Source: Bacteroidota bacterium
Lineage (GTDB): Bacteria; Bacteroidota; Bacteroidia; UKL13-3
Assembly (NCBI GenBank): GCA_947460565.1
Contig: CANHJJ010000052.1
Coordinates: 1-9,825 of the forward strand
Direction of reading: 5' to 3'
Length of the DNA stretch: 9,825 nucleotides
Under the pieces are notes generated by a model. That model searched no databases. It was not told where the DNA came from and saw only the letters and a list, made by a program, of their open reading frames with translations. This document shows, one piece after another, positions 1 to 5,905 of the stretch (positions are counted from its first letter, which is position 1; every line of letters starts with the position of its first letter). Position numbers and translations under genes: made by a program.

Positions 1-2
1 CC

Positions 3-545
3 ATCTATCATTCAAGCTTGTTTACTGGGGGTGTATCTATTAATTATATTTACCAATACCGTAAGGAAGTAAGTTTAATTACGGGTATAGATTATTTGCA
101 AAAAGGTGGCACAGGGGATGTGGTGTATTATAACAGTGTTGGAGATAAAGTAGGAGGCTATCAGCAAAACTTGTATTTAAATTATTTTCAAATTCCAATA
201 TTGCTTCGCTTTGAAACAGCTTTGTTAAAAAGTAAAGAGAAAGATAAACCATCCAAATTAATTGGTATGCTTGGCTTTGGCGGCTATATTGCTTTGCTTG
301 CAGATGCATGGACAAACCCTCAGGTATTAGGTGTTAACCATAATGTAAGCAAGGATTTTAACTTCTGGGATAAGGGTATTTTAACTTATGTAGGCATAGG
401 TATTCCCATAAATAAAAAAGCAAGGATAAACCTAGCTTGGAATTATGGCCTAGGCATGGGTAATGTGTCATCAAAATACCAAAGTAATACAAATTACAAT
501 GCTTTGCAGTTGGCATTACAGTATAATCTTCCATCTAATAAATAA
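3..545 (+). CDS. Outer membrane beta-barrel protein, PorT-like (5' end missing)
   Basis: The reading frame is open to the left edge, so this is the C-terminal 180 residues of a longer protein and the N-terminus with any signal peptide lies outside the window. The visible part alternates short amphipathic strands rich in Gly, Tyr and Asn with polar turns, as expected for a small porin-like barrel. The segment YLNYFQIPILLRFE matches the 'Y-x-x-I/L-P-L-L-L' strand typical of Bacteroidota outer membrane barrel proteins of the PorT / OMP_b-brl_2 type, preceded by the usual 'G-x-x-Y-x-Q-K-G-G' strand. A hydrophilic Lys-rich loop (KSKEKDKPSK) separates two strands. The last residues (LQLALQYNLPSNK) look like a closing strand. 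Substrate and role are not visible; members include secretion-associated and uncharacterised barrels. The family call is from motif recall, not a search. Confidence 0.78.
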   Translation: MYHSSLFTGGVSINYIYQYRKEVSLITGIDYLQKGGTGDVVYYNSVGDKVGGYQQNLYLNYFQIPILLRFETALLKSKEKDKPSKLIGMLGFGGYIALLADAWTNPQVLGVNHNVSKDFNFWDKGILTYVGIGIPINKKARINLAWNYGLGMGNVSSKYQSNTNYNALQLALQYNLPSNK

Positions 546-563
546 TTTCCCTTAAATTGCTTT

Positions 564-716
564 ATGCAATGTAAGCGAAAACATAAGCCCTTTTACATTT
601 TTTTATATTTGATAGTATTGGTTTCATTGGCTGCTTGTCATTTGAAGAAATATACGATGACCATGCCTCAGGTTAAATTGAAAGGTAAAAGTACCGGCTA
701 TGGGCCGGTAAAGTGA
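564..716 (+). CDS. Putative small lipoprotein, 50 aa
   Basis: The frame starts with ATG 18 bases after the stop of the barrel gene and encodes 50 residues. Residues 1-8 carry five Lys/Arg/His residues. Residues 10-24 form a hydrophobic core, and Cys25 closes a good lipobox (S-L-A-A-C). The predicted mature peptide is only 26 residues (Cys25 to Lys50) and is basic, with six lysines and no acidic residue. It would be lipidated and anchored in a membrane. No family is recognised. The position just after the barrel gene suggests co-transcription and perhaps a shared role, which is inference. The last seven codons contain a perfect inverted repeat (692-710), so coding and structure overlap there. 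The alternative is that this is a chance frame in a 315-base spacer, although a complete lipoprotein signal arising by chance is unlikely. Confidence 0.5.
   Translation: MQCKRKHKPFYIFLYLIVLVSLAACHLKKYTMTMPQVKLKGKSTGYGPVK
692..710 (+). repeat. Perfect inverted repeat (7-bp stem, 5-base loop)
   Basis: TACCGGC at 692-698 and GCCGGTA at 704-710 are exact reverse complements around the loop TATGG. The stem is GC-rich in an AT-rich region and ends three bases before the TGA of the small lipoprotein frame. It is followed by CCCTTTTAG at 718-726, which is a poor U-tract. It could be a weak terminator for the barrel/lipoprotein transcript or an mRNA 3'-end stabiliser. Confidence 0.5.
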
Positions 717-860
717 ATCCCTTTTAGTCTGAATAATTTCAAAAAATTGTATGTAAAAATAAAAGAGAATTTAGTCCTGATAAGTGTGGTGTCGTTATTT
801 TATTGCCTAATGCTTCTTTTTTAAATAGAACTTAATATTATTGTCAAAAACACCAAAGAA
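717..860. other. AT-rich spacer without recognised content
   Basis: This spacer lies between the small lipoprotein frame and the convergent phosphoribosyltransferase gene. I found no frame with a credible start, no strong hairpin and no promoter pair on either strand. It holds the 3' flanks of two convergent transcription units. Confidence 0.5.
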
Positions 861-1358
861 TTATTCCAAATACACATTTATTTTTTTCTTTTCCATTACC
901 ACATGGATATGTTCTTGCAAAGTAGTGCTGAGCGAGATACCAATGAAATCTGCTGAAATAGGAAAGTTCTTGTGGTTTCTATCTACCAAAACGGCCACTT
1001 GTAGTTTTTTTACCTGCCATTTTAAGAAAGGTAAACATGAGTAAATAAGGGTCTTTCCTGTATTTAATACATCATCCACCACTATGATGCTTTTATTGGC
1101 AAACTTAATATTGTCGGGTTTTAGTGTGATTTGGCTCTCTTCAGGTTTCGACTTATTCAATTCAAGTTGCGTTAACTGAAGCCTTATATTACAAATCTCT
1201 TCCAATTCGGTTTGAATAAGTTTGGCCAATTCGTAACCCTGACCAGCAATGCCTATTAAAATCAATTCTTTTTCGCTAAAATTGCTTTCGTAGATTTGGT
1301 AAGCCATACGCTTAATCATTTTGCTTATTTGCTTGCTGTCTAAAACCTGGGTTTTCAT
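861..1358 (-). CDS. PyrR-like phosphoribosyltransferase family protein
   Basis: The product is 165 aa with a type I phosphoribosyltransferase fold. The PRPP-binding loop is clear at residues 93-103 (VVDDVLNTGKT), with the two Asp residues and the T-G-K-T turn expected for binding ribose-5-phosphate and pyrophosphate. Downstream, residues 124-145 (LVDRNHKNFPI, then ADFIG) match the PyrR-like block 'LVDRGHRELPIRADFVG'. Members transfer a phosphoribosyl group to a base (for example uracil) or, in Bacillus PyrR, act as pyrimidine-responsive RNA-binding regulators. Which applies here cannot be told, and no pyrimidine gene is adjacent. The length is close to PyrR, which is about 180 aa. Transcription is divergent from rpmE2 across 181 bases. 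Upstream on the minus strand, TATAATTTGC (near 1381-1390) is an imperfect -7-like match. It is cytosolic. Confidence 0.85.
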   Translation of the reverse strand: MKTQVLDSKQISKMIKRMAYQIYESNFSEKELILIGIAGQGYELAKLIQTELEEICNIRLQLTQLELNKSKPEESQITLKPDNIKFANKSIIVVDDVLNTGKTLIYSCLPFLKWQVKKLQVAVLVDRNHKNFPISADFIGISLSTTLQEHIHVVMEKKKINVYLE

Positions 1359-1485
1359 TTGTATTCCTTAATTAGCGAGGGCAAATTATATTTATTTTTG
1401 GCTTTTCAGAAATTTAAACTCTTTTATCTGTGATACTTAAACAGAAATTATTTTTAATAAAAAATAAGATTTTTTTTGAAAAGGG

Positions 1486-1516
1486 TTTGGATTTGGGATA
1501 AAAAGCAATATTTTCG
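1486..1516 (+). promoter_or_regulatory. Bacteroidota-type promoter for rpmE2
   Basis: TTTG at 1486-1489 and TATTTTCG at 1509-1516 are separated by 19 bases. This fits the Bacteroidota -33 (TTTG) and -7 (TAnnTTTG) elements, with TTCG replacing TTTG in the -7 box. It predicts a start of transcription near 1522 and a leader of under 20 bases before the ATG at 1540. Two other TTTG copies (1475-1478 and 1492-1495) have worse spacing. Confidence 0.65.
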
Positions 1517-1539
1517 CATCCCAAAATTTTAGTAAAGAT

Positions 1540-1788
1540 ATGAAAGCAGGTATTCACCCGGAAAATTATAGAATGGTAGTATTCAAGGATATGTCTAACA
1601 ACTACGCGTTTTTAACTCGCTCAGCAGTAGAGACTAAAGAAACAGTACAGTGGGAAGATGGTAATGAATATCCAGTATTTAAATTGGAGATTTCACACAA
1701 ATCACATCCATTCTTTACTGGTCAAAACATGTTAATTGACACAGCAGGACGTATTGATAAATTCCAAAAACGTTACGGAAAAAAATAA
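1540..1788 (+). CDS. rpmE2: 50S ribosomal protein L31, type B
   Basis: The product is 82 aa and is a full-length type B L31, a small protein of the large ribosomal subunit that helps bridge the subunits. The N-terminus MKAGIHPENYRMVVFKD, the central EYPVFKLEISHKSHPFFTG and the C-terminal GRIDKFQKRYG are the family hallmarks. There is no cysteine anywhere, so the zinc-binding CxxC of type A L31 is absent and the protein needs no zinc. It is monocistronic: it has its own promoter at 1486-1516 and a strong intrinsic terminator at 1806-1837. No Shine-Dalgarno sequence precedes the ATG, only an A/T-rich short leader, which is normal for Bacteroidota. Type B is commonly the only L31 in this phylum, but whether a second copy exists cannot be judged from this window. 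Confidence 0.97.
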   Translation: MKAGIHPENYRMVVFKDMSNNYAFLTRSAVETKETVQWEDGNEYPVFKLEISHKSHPFFTGQNMLIDTAGRIDKFQKRYGKK

Positions 1789-1805
1789 TTTTTCGCAGAA
1801 ATTGA

Positions 1806-1840
1806 AAAAAAGCCTCCCAACATTGGGGGGCTTTTTTATT
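1806..1840 (+). terminator. Intrinsic terminator after rpmE2
   Basis: GCCTCCC (1812-1818) pairs with GGGGGGC (1825-1831), with one G-U pair, around the loop AACATT. A flanking A6 (1806-1811) pairs with T6 (1832-1837), which also serves as the U-tract. The hairpin is nearly symmetrical with A- and T-runs on both sides, so it could work in both directions, but only the plus-strand gene ends here. Confidence 0.9.
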
Positions 1841-1884
1841 TTTGAGGCTGAGCTAAGATTAATATTTGGCATCAACCCATACGT

Positions 1885-3087
1885 ATGAATTATATTTTGT
1901 TCGACCCCGAGAAGGAAAGAAAAAATTTATTACCCTTTACTTTTACCCGTCCTGTGTCTGAAATTCGAATAGGAATTTTGACCATCACTGAAAAGTGGGA
2001 GAAATATTTAGGTGCAAAGCCTAGCTTCAAAACTGAAGATTACCTACAAAAAAAATACCCGCTGATTACATCTGAAATTAATATACTAATCAATGGATGT
2101 ATATGCCCAAATGCTATTTTGGCTGAAGAAATTAATAATCTGAAAGTAGGAGAGGCATTATATAGAAATGGTGAATTGTTGGCAGCTCAGGTTAAAGATA
2201 CTGAATTAAGTAATTTTCAAAGTGCCTCATTTCAAGCCAAGGAGTCTGCATCCGATAAACACATTCATATCAAACATAGCTATGATATTTTTAGTAACAA
2301 CGCACAAGCCATAGAAGATGATTTTGAATTATTAACCAAAGGAAGAAAATCAGCTCCTATTCCGGCAGGCAACCAAGTATTAAACCCTGAAAGAATTTTT
2401 ATTGAAGAAGGTGCTACTGTATTGTTTTCCATTTTGAATGCATCAACAGGTAGTATTTACATTGGTAAAGATGCTGAAGTGATGGAAGGCTCTAAGATTA
2501 GAGGTCCTTTTGCCTTGTGCGAACACGCGGGTTTGAAAATGGATGCTAAAATATATGGTGCTACCACTGTTGGTCCTTATTGCAAAGTGGGTGGTGAGGT
2601 AAACAACTCCGTATTTTTTGCATTTAGCAACAAAGGCCACGATGGTTTTGTGGGTAATGCCGTGATTGGCGAATGGTGTAATTTGGGTGCAGATACCAAT
2701 AATAGCAACCTTAAAAACACTTATGAGGAAGTAAAACTTTGGAACTATACATCTGAAAGATTTGATAAAACAGGTTTGACTTTTTGCGGATTGATGATGG
2801 CAGATCATGCAAAGAGTGGAATCAACACCATGTTTAATACAGGAACGGTGGTAGGTGTGGGTTCTAATATTTTTGGTTCTGGCTTTCCACGCAATTTTGT
2901 GCCTGATTTCAGTTGGGGTGGGGCAAGTGGTTTTGAGACCTTTCAGTTAAAGAAGATGTTTCAAGTAGCTGATGCCATGTGTAAAAGACGAAATGTAGAA
3001 TTTACAGAAACAGATAAAGAAATTATATTGCACGTGTTTGAACAAACCAAAAAGTTTAGGTTTTGGGAAAAGCCTGCCCATGCATAA
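1885..3087 (+). CDS. GlmU-like sugar nucleotidyltransferase / acetyltransferase (alternative Bacteroidetes type)
   Basis: The product is 400 aa. The start MNYILFDPEKERKNLLPFTF and the block TFTRPVSEIRIG (residues 19-30) followed by TEKW are hallmarks of the Bacteroidetes GlmU-like family (TIGR03991 as I recall). That family is proposed to make UDP-GlcNAc for peptidoglycan and lipopolysaccharide. The classical N-terminal 'GxGTRM' nucleotide motif is absent. From about residue 165 to 335 the protein shows hexapeptide-repeat character (left-handed beta-helix): runs such as IYIGKDAEV, AKIYGATTVGPYCKVG, NAVIGEWCNLGADTNNSNLKN and TGTVVGVGSNIFG. This is the fold of the GlmU acetyltransferase half. 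The C-terminal 60 residues are helical. A weak -7-like TATTTGG lies at 1863-1869. tpiA follows after 29 bases in the same direction, so co-transcription is likely. The exact reaction is inferred from the family and not proven. Confidence 0.83.
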   Translation: MNYILFDPEKERKNLLPFTFTRPVSEIRIGILTITEKWEKYLGAKPSFKTEDYLQKKYPLITSEINILINGCICPNAILAEEINNLKVGEALYRNGELLAAQVKDTELSNFQSASFQAKESASDKHIHIKHSYDIFSNNAQAIEDDFELLTKGRKSAPIPAGNQVLNPERIFIEEGATVLFSILNASTGSIYIGKDAEVMEGSKIRGPFALCEHAGLKMDAKIYGATTVGPYCKVGGEVNNSVFFAFSNKGHDGFVGNAVIGEWCNLGADTNNSNLKNTYEEVKLWNYTSERFDKTGLTFCGLMMADHAKSGINTMFNTGTVVGVGSNIFGSGFPRNFVPDFSWGGASGFETFQLKKMFQVADAMCKRRNVEFTETDKEIILHVFEQTKKFRFWEKPAHA

Positions 3088-3116
3088 AATAAAGACACTA
3101 TAAAACAACATATACT

Positions 3117-3881
3117 ATGAGAAAGAAAATCATTGCAGGAAACTGGAAAATGAACAAAACCTTTGATGAAGGTATGGGCTTGGTTTCAGAAATAAGCAAT
3201 ATGCTTAAAGATGAATACCATGGAAATGCAGAGGTAATTATTATTCCCCCTTTCGTTCACATCAATGCGATTAGCCGCATGGTTGTAAGCGATAGAAACC
3301 TAAGTGTTGGCGCACAAAACTGTAGCAACCATGTGAGTGGTGCATATACAGGTGAGGTGAGTGCTGCTATGCTTAAAAGTTGTGGTGCTGCTTATGTAAT
3401 CATTGGTCATAGTGAGCGCAGACAATATTTTGGCGAACACAATGATTGGTTGGCAAAAAAAGTCGATGCTGTTTTAGCTGAAGGCTTAATTCCAATCTAT
3501 TGCTGTGGTGAAACCCTTGAAGAGCGTGAGTCGAATAAGCATTTTGATGTGTTAAAGTCACAAATAAGTGAAGCCTTATTTCATTTAACATCTGAGCAAA
3601 TGAGCAAAGTGGTTGTGGCTTATGAGCCTGTTTGGGCTATTGGCACCGGTAAAACAGCTTCAACAGCTCAAGCTCAAGAAGTGCATGCTTTTATTAGAAC
3701 TTTATTGAAAGATAAGTTTGGTGCTGAAGTTTCAGACAATATTACCATACAATATGGTGGAAGTGTGAAAGCAGATAATGCAAAAGAACTTTTCTCTGCT
3801 CCAGATATTGATGGTGCGTTGGTGGGCGGTGCTGCTTTGCAAAGCCGATCTTTTGTAGATATTGTGAAGGAAATGGCATAG
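3117..3881 (+). CDS. tpiA: Triosephosphate isomerase
   Basis: The product is 254 aa, the normal full length for bacterial TIM. It interconverts dihydroxyacetone phosphate and glyceraldehyde 3-phosphate in glycolysis and gluconeogenesis, as a cytosolic (beta/alpha)8 barrel. All key residues are visible: Asn9 and Lys11 in AGNWKMN, the electrophilic His98 in VIIGHSERR, and the catalytic base Glu170 in AYEPVWAIGTG. The phosphate-gripping loop 6 (AIGTGKTAS, from residue 174) and the phosphate-binding YGGS (213-216) and GALVGGAAL (233-241) are also present. The gene lies 29 bases downstream of the GlmU-like gene with no terminator between, suggesting one transcript. The spacer 3882-4025 contains no obvious terminator hairpin, but a new promoter-like box appears before the next gene. 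Confidence 0.99.
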   Translation: MRKKIIAGNWKMNKTFDEGMGLVSEISNMLKDEYHGNAEVIIIPPFVHINAISRMVVSDRNLSVGAQNCSNHVSGAYTGEVSAAMLKSCGAAYVIIGHSERRQYFGEHNDWLAKKVDAVLAEGLIPIYCCGETLEERESNKHFDVLKSQISEALFHLTSEQMSKVVVAYEPVWAIGTGKTASTAQAQEVHAFIRTLLKDKFGAEVSDNITIQYGGSVKADNAKELFSAPDIDGALVGGAALQSRSFVDIVKEMA

Positions 3882-3967
3882 AAAATGAGATTTTATTTAA
3901 ATGTAAATTGCTAAGATTCTTTCATCAAGAAAAAAAAAATATTTAAGTATAAAAAACAAGCTAAACA

Positions 3968-4001
3968 TTTGCTATTGTTGAAACAGAAATCTTTAATTTT
4001 G
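3968..4001 (+). promoter_or_regulatory. Bacteroidota-type promoter before the acidic protein gene
   Basis: TAATTTTG at 3994-4001 is an exact TAnnTTTG -7 box. TTTG at 3968-3971 lies 22 bases upstream, at the long end of the usual spacing; an alternative TTG lies at 3975-3977, 16 bases away. It predicts a leader of roughly 15-20 bases before the ATG at 4026. Confidence 0.5.
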
Positions 4002-4025
4002 TAACAGCGAAAAATATTCATTACA

Positions 4026-4274
4026 ATGACAATAAGAAAAAATACTTCTAAAATTTCTACCCCTAAAGCAGGCAAGCCTTCGGTTGTAAAAAATACATCT
4101 AAGAAGAAATCTGAGGATGATTTAGATGATGATGACGATGAAGAACCTATTGATGATTTTGAAGATGAAGATGACGATGATTCATTAGATATTGATGACA
4201 TGGATGATGATAAAATCCCTTATGATAAATCATTCAAAGATTTTGATGATGACGATGATGATGATGATTTTTAG
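4026..4274 (+). CDS. Aspartate-rich small protein of unknown function
   Basis: The product is 82 aa with extreme charge segregation. Residues 1-29 contain nine Lys/Arg and no acidic residue. Residues 30-82 contain 35 Asp/Glu out of 53, mostly Asp, ending in eight consecutive Asp and a final Phe. There is no signal peptide, no membrane segment and no cysteine, so it should be cytosolic and largely disordered. No family is recognised. The start is supported by an exact -7-like box 25 bases upstream and by the switch from spacer to an open frame. Such tails occur in proteins that bind cations, basic proteins or nucleic-acid-binding partners, but nothing here shows which. The stop is 4 bases from the end of the convergent lipoprotein gene. 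The opposite strand gives a poly-Ser frame, which is only a shadow. Codon use alternates GAT and GAC, with GAT dominant. Confidence 0.68.
   Translation: MTIRKNTSKISTPKAGKPSVVKNTSKKKSEDDLDDDDDEEPIDDFEDEDDDDSLDIDDMDDDKIPYDKSFKDFDDDDDDDDF
4245..4268 (+). repeat. GAT/GAC trinucleotide run (8 codons)
   Basis: Eight tandem aspartate codons (seven GAT and one GAC) sit directly before TTT and TAG of the acidic protein gene. Similar shorter GAT/GAC runs occur from 4113 onwards. Such tracts can change length by replication slippage in steps of whole codons without breaking the frame. Confidence 0.8.
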
Positions 4275-4278
4275 TTAA

Positions 4279-4839
4279 TTAATTAGGCCAAATAAAGGCA
4301 GGGCTTTCAACCACATTACTTTGGTGCAAAGCCCTGTCATAAATAAAGATACGATACTTCAGGGTATCGTTATTTGTTATATAACCTGACGAAAGCAAAT
4401 TTGGATCAACTTCCACTTCAATATCTCCCCTGATTGCTTTATGCTTTCCATCTGGTGTTAAATTCTGAACCCTGAAGGCATCAAACAGTGTATCACTAGA
4501 AAATGCTTTATTGATATTGGTAAACACTCCATTGATGCTCTTTAATGGGTATACATAGCAATTGTAATAGTATTTGTTTAAGATGGTTCGGTTAGCATCT
4601 GTAAAGTTGTTGTAAGGTGCTAAAGTATCTTTGTCCTCCAAACCTAAATCACCATCACCATCTTTAAAAGTAAAGCTAAGCTTAACCGTTGATATGCTTC
4701 CTGAGGTGTCGCTATAAAAAGTCAAAGATTTATAATCAATAGAAGGTGTAGATGGATATATTTCACTTTCTTTGCATGAAGAAAGACAAAAGACAAAAGC
4801 TAGGCTTAAAATAAAAAGATTTTTTTGCATTATTTTCAT
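4279..4839 (-). CDS. Bacteroidota lipoprotein of unknown function with a DGDGDLG motif
   Basis: From the ATG at 4837-4839 the product is 186 aa. An upstream extension to 4890 would place 17 polar residues before the signal peptide and is unlikely; an ATG at 4828-4830 (183 aa) is equally possible. Residues 1-22 form a lipoprotein signal: Lys residues, a hydrophobic stretch LFILSLAFVFCL, then the lipobox L-S-S-C22. The mature part has the sequence KDGDGDLGLEDKDTL, a D-x-D-x-D-G-like acidic turn seen in many Bacteroidota lipoproteins and possibly calcium-binding. Near the C-terminus is LKYRIFIYDRALHQSNVVESPAF, a beta-rich end segment. I recognise the general type but no assigned function. It should be anchored in the outer or inner membrane. 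It is divergent from the LuxE-like gene with overlapping start codons and convergent with the acidic protein gene, 4 bases away. Confidence 0.83.
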   Translation of the reverse strand: MKIMQKNLFILSLAFVFCLSSCKESEIYPSTPSIDYKSLTFYSDTSGSISTVKLSFTFKDGDGDLGLEDKDTLAPYNNFTDANRTILNKYYYNCYVYPLKSINGVFTNINKAFSSDTLFDAFRVQNLTPDGKHKAIRGDIEVEVDPNLLSSGYITNNDTLKYRIFIYDRALHQSNVVESPAFIWPN

Positions 4840-5830
4840 GTTAGATACAGCCGAATTCATATCATCCATATTAAAGTCAAAACTAAACAATTTTGATGAA
4901 TTAGCTTTACGTGTTTTTCAATTTCAATACCAATTTAACCCCACTTATCAAAAATATTGCAAACTCTTACATGTTCATGACATGAATAGGGTAGATAGCA
5001 TAGATAAAATTCCCTTTTTGCCCATAGCTTTTTTTAAAAACCATGAAATTAAAAGCGCTGCATTTGATGCAGATATAGTTTTTAGTAGCAGTAGCACAAC
5101 GGGCAGAGGTCAAAGCTTTCATCATGTAAAAGAGGTAGAGGTTTATAGACAGAGTTTTATACAAGCCTTTGAACATTTTTATGGCAATATTTCTGAATAT
5201 AGCATCTTTGCTTTATTGCCTTCATACCTTGAAAGACAGGGCTCTTCGCTTGTCTATATGCTTGAATATTTGATAGGCTTAAGTAATGATAATGAAAGCG
5301 GATTTTACCTTCATAACCATCAGGAATTATACAAAAAATTAATCAGTGCTAAGCAGGCCAATAAGAAAATTATTTTATTTGGTGCCACTTTTGGCTTGCT
5401 TGATTTTGCTGATCAATACGAACTAAACCTTGAAGATGCCATCATCATAGAAACAGGTGGAATGAAGGGTAGGAGAGAAGAGTTAACTAGACATGAAATT
5501 CATACTTACCTAAAAGCAAGATTGGGCGTTCATCAAATTCATTCAGAATATGGTATGACAGAATTGTTAAGTCAGGCTTATGCCCCAAGCGATGGGATAT
5601 TTTATTGTCCTGCTTGGATGAAGGTATGTATTACGGATATGAACGACCCATTTGAAAAAATTTCTGTAGGCAAAACAGGGGTCATAAATGTGATTGATTT
5701 GGCAAATATCTATTCATGTTCTTTTATCCAAACCTCTGATTTGGGAAGGCTTTCCGAGGATGGTGGTTTTGAAATCTTGGGCCGTTTAGACTATAGTGAT
5801 TTAAGAGGCTGTAGCTTGTTGACTGTTTAA
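4838..5830 (+). CDS. LuxE-like acyl-protein synthetase / acyl-adenylating protein
   Basis: The product is 330 aa from the ATG at 4838. The frame runs back to 4772, but that extension is basic, overlaps the divergent lipoprotein gene and does not fit the family's usual start. Adenylate-forming (ANL) motifs are visible in order: a Ser/Thr/Gly loop SSSSTTGRG (83-91), the LuxE-type ETGGMKGRR (205-213), HSEYGMTEL (235-243, the Y-G-x-T-E motif), and the hinge region GRLD (315-318) followed by RGC (323-325). The small C-terminal domain of ordinary acyl-CoA ligases is missing, as in LuxE. LuxE activates fatty acids to acyl-AMP and then carries the acyl group on a cysteine near its C-terminus; Cys325 is a possible equivalent. 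No LuxC reductase is adjacent. The substrate is unknown. Cytosolic. In Bacteroidota this family is widespread and its role is unclear to me. Confidence 0.83.
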   Translation: MLDTAEFISSILKSKLNNFDELALRVFQFQYQFNPTYQKYCKLLHVHDMNRVDSIDKIPFLPIAFFKNHEIKSAAFDADIVFSSSSTTGRGQSFHHVKEVEVYRQSFIQAFEHFYGNISEYSIFALLPSYLERQGSSLVYMLEYLIGLSNDNESGFYLHNHQELYKKLISAKQANKKIILFGATFGLLDFADQYELNLEDAIIIETGGMKGRREELTRHEIHTYLKARLGVHQIHSEYGMTELLSQAYAPSDGIFYCPAWMKVCITDMNDPFEKISVGKTGVINVIDLANIYSCSFIQTSDLGRLSEDGGFEILGRLDYSDLRGCSLLTV

Positions 5831-5885
5831 TGGAAATATAAATTTTGTAACTGAATTATTGTATGGTTTAAATTATAAAAACCAC

Positions 5886-5893
5886 TATTTTTG
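5886..5893 (+). promoter_or_regulatory. -7-like box before the toxin-antitoxin pair
   Basis: TATTTTTG is an exact TAnnTTTG match 12 bases before the antitoxin ATG, implying a very short leader. No TTTG lies at the ideal distance upstream; GTTTA at 5866-5870 and TTG at 5859-5861 are poor candidates. An alternative is TAAATTTTGTAAC at 5839-5851, which shares the 11-mer AATTTTGTAAC with the promoter at 3994. No clear operator palindrome for autoregulation was seen. Confidence 0.4.
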
Positions 5894-5905
5894 AAAAAAG
5901 AACTT

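Noticed and set aside
841..1044. 67-codon plus-strand frame with an apparent hydrophobic start
   Set aside because: It begins with TTG and is almost entirely antisense to the phosphoribosyltransferase gene, whose motifs are clear.
1806..1840. Riboswitch or leader element before the GlmU-like gene
   Set aside because: The only strong structure is a simple hairpin with a U-tract, fully explained as the rpmE2 terminator; only about 45 bases remain before the next ATG.
2443..2808. 121-codon frame on the minus strand inside the GlmU-like gene
   Set aside because: It is antisense to the beta-helix coding region and has no recognisable domain.
3911..4201. Poly-serine frame on the minus strand
   Set aside because: It is the antisense of the GAT/GAC-rich acidic protein gene; serine runs come from ATC/TCA read of that repeat, and the rest is spacer.
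4772..4837. Upstream extension of the LuxE-like protein
   Set aside because: The added 22 residues are Lys/Arg-rich, are antisense to the lipoprotein signal peptide of the divergent gene, and do not fit the family's N-terminus.
4840..4890. Upstream extension of the minus-strand lipoprotein
   Set aside because: It would put 17 polar and acidic residues before the signal peptide, which would spoil lipoprotein export.
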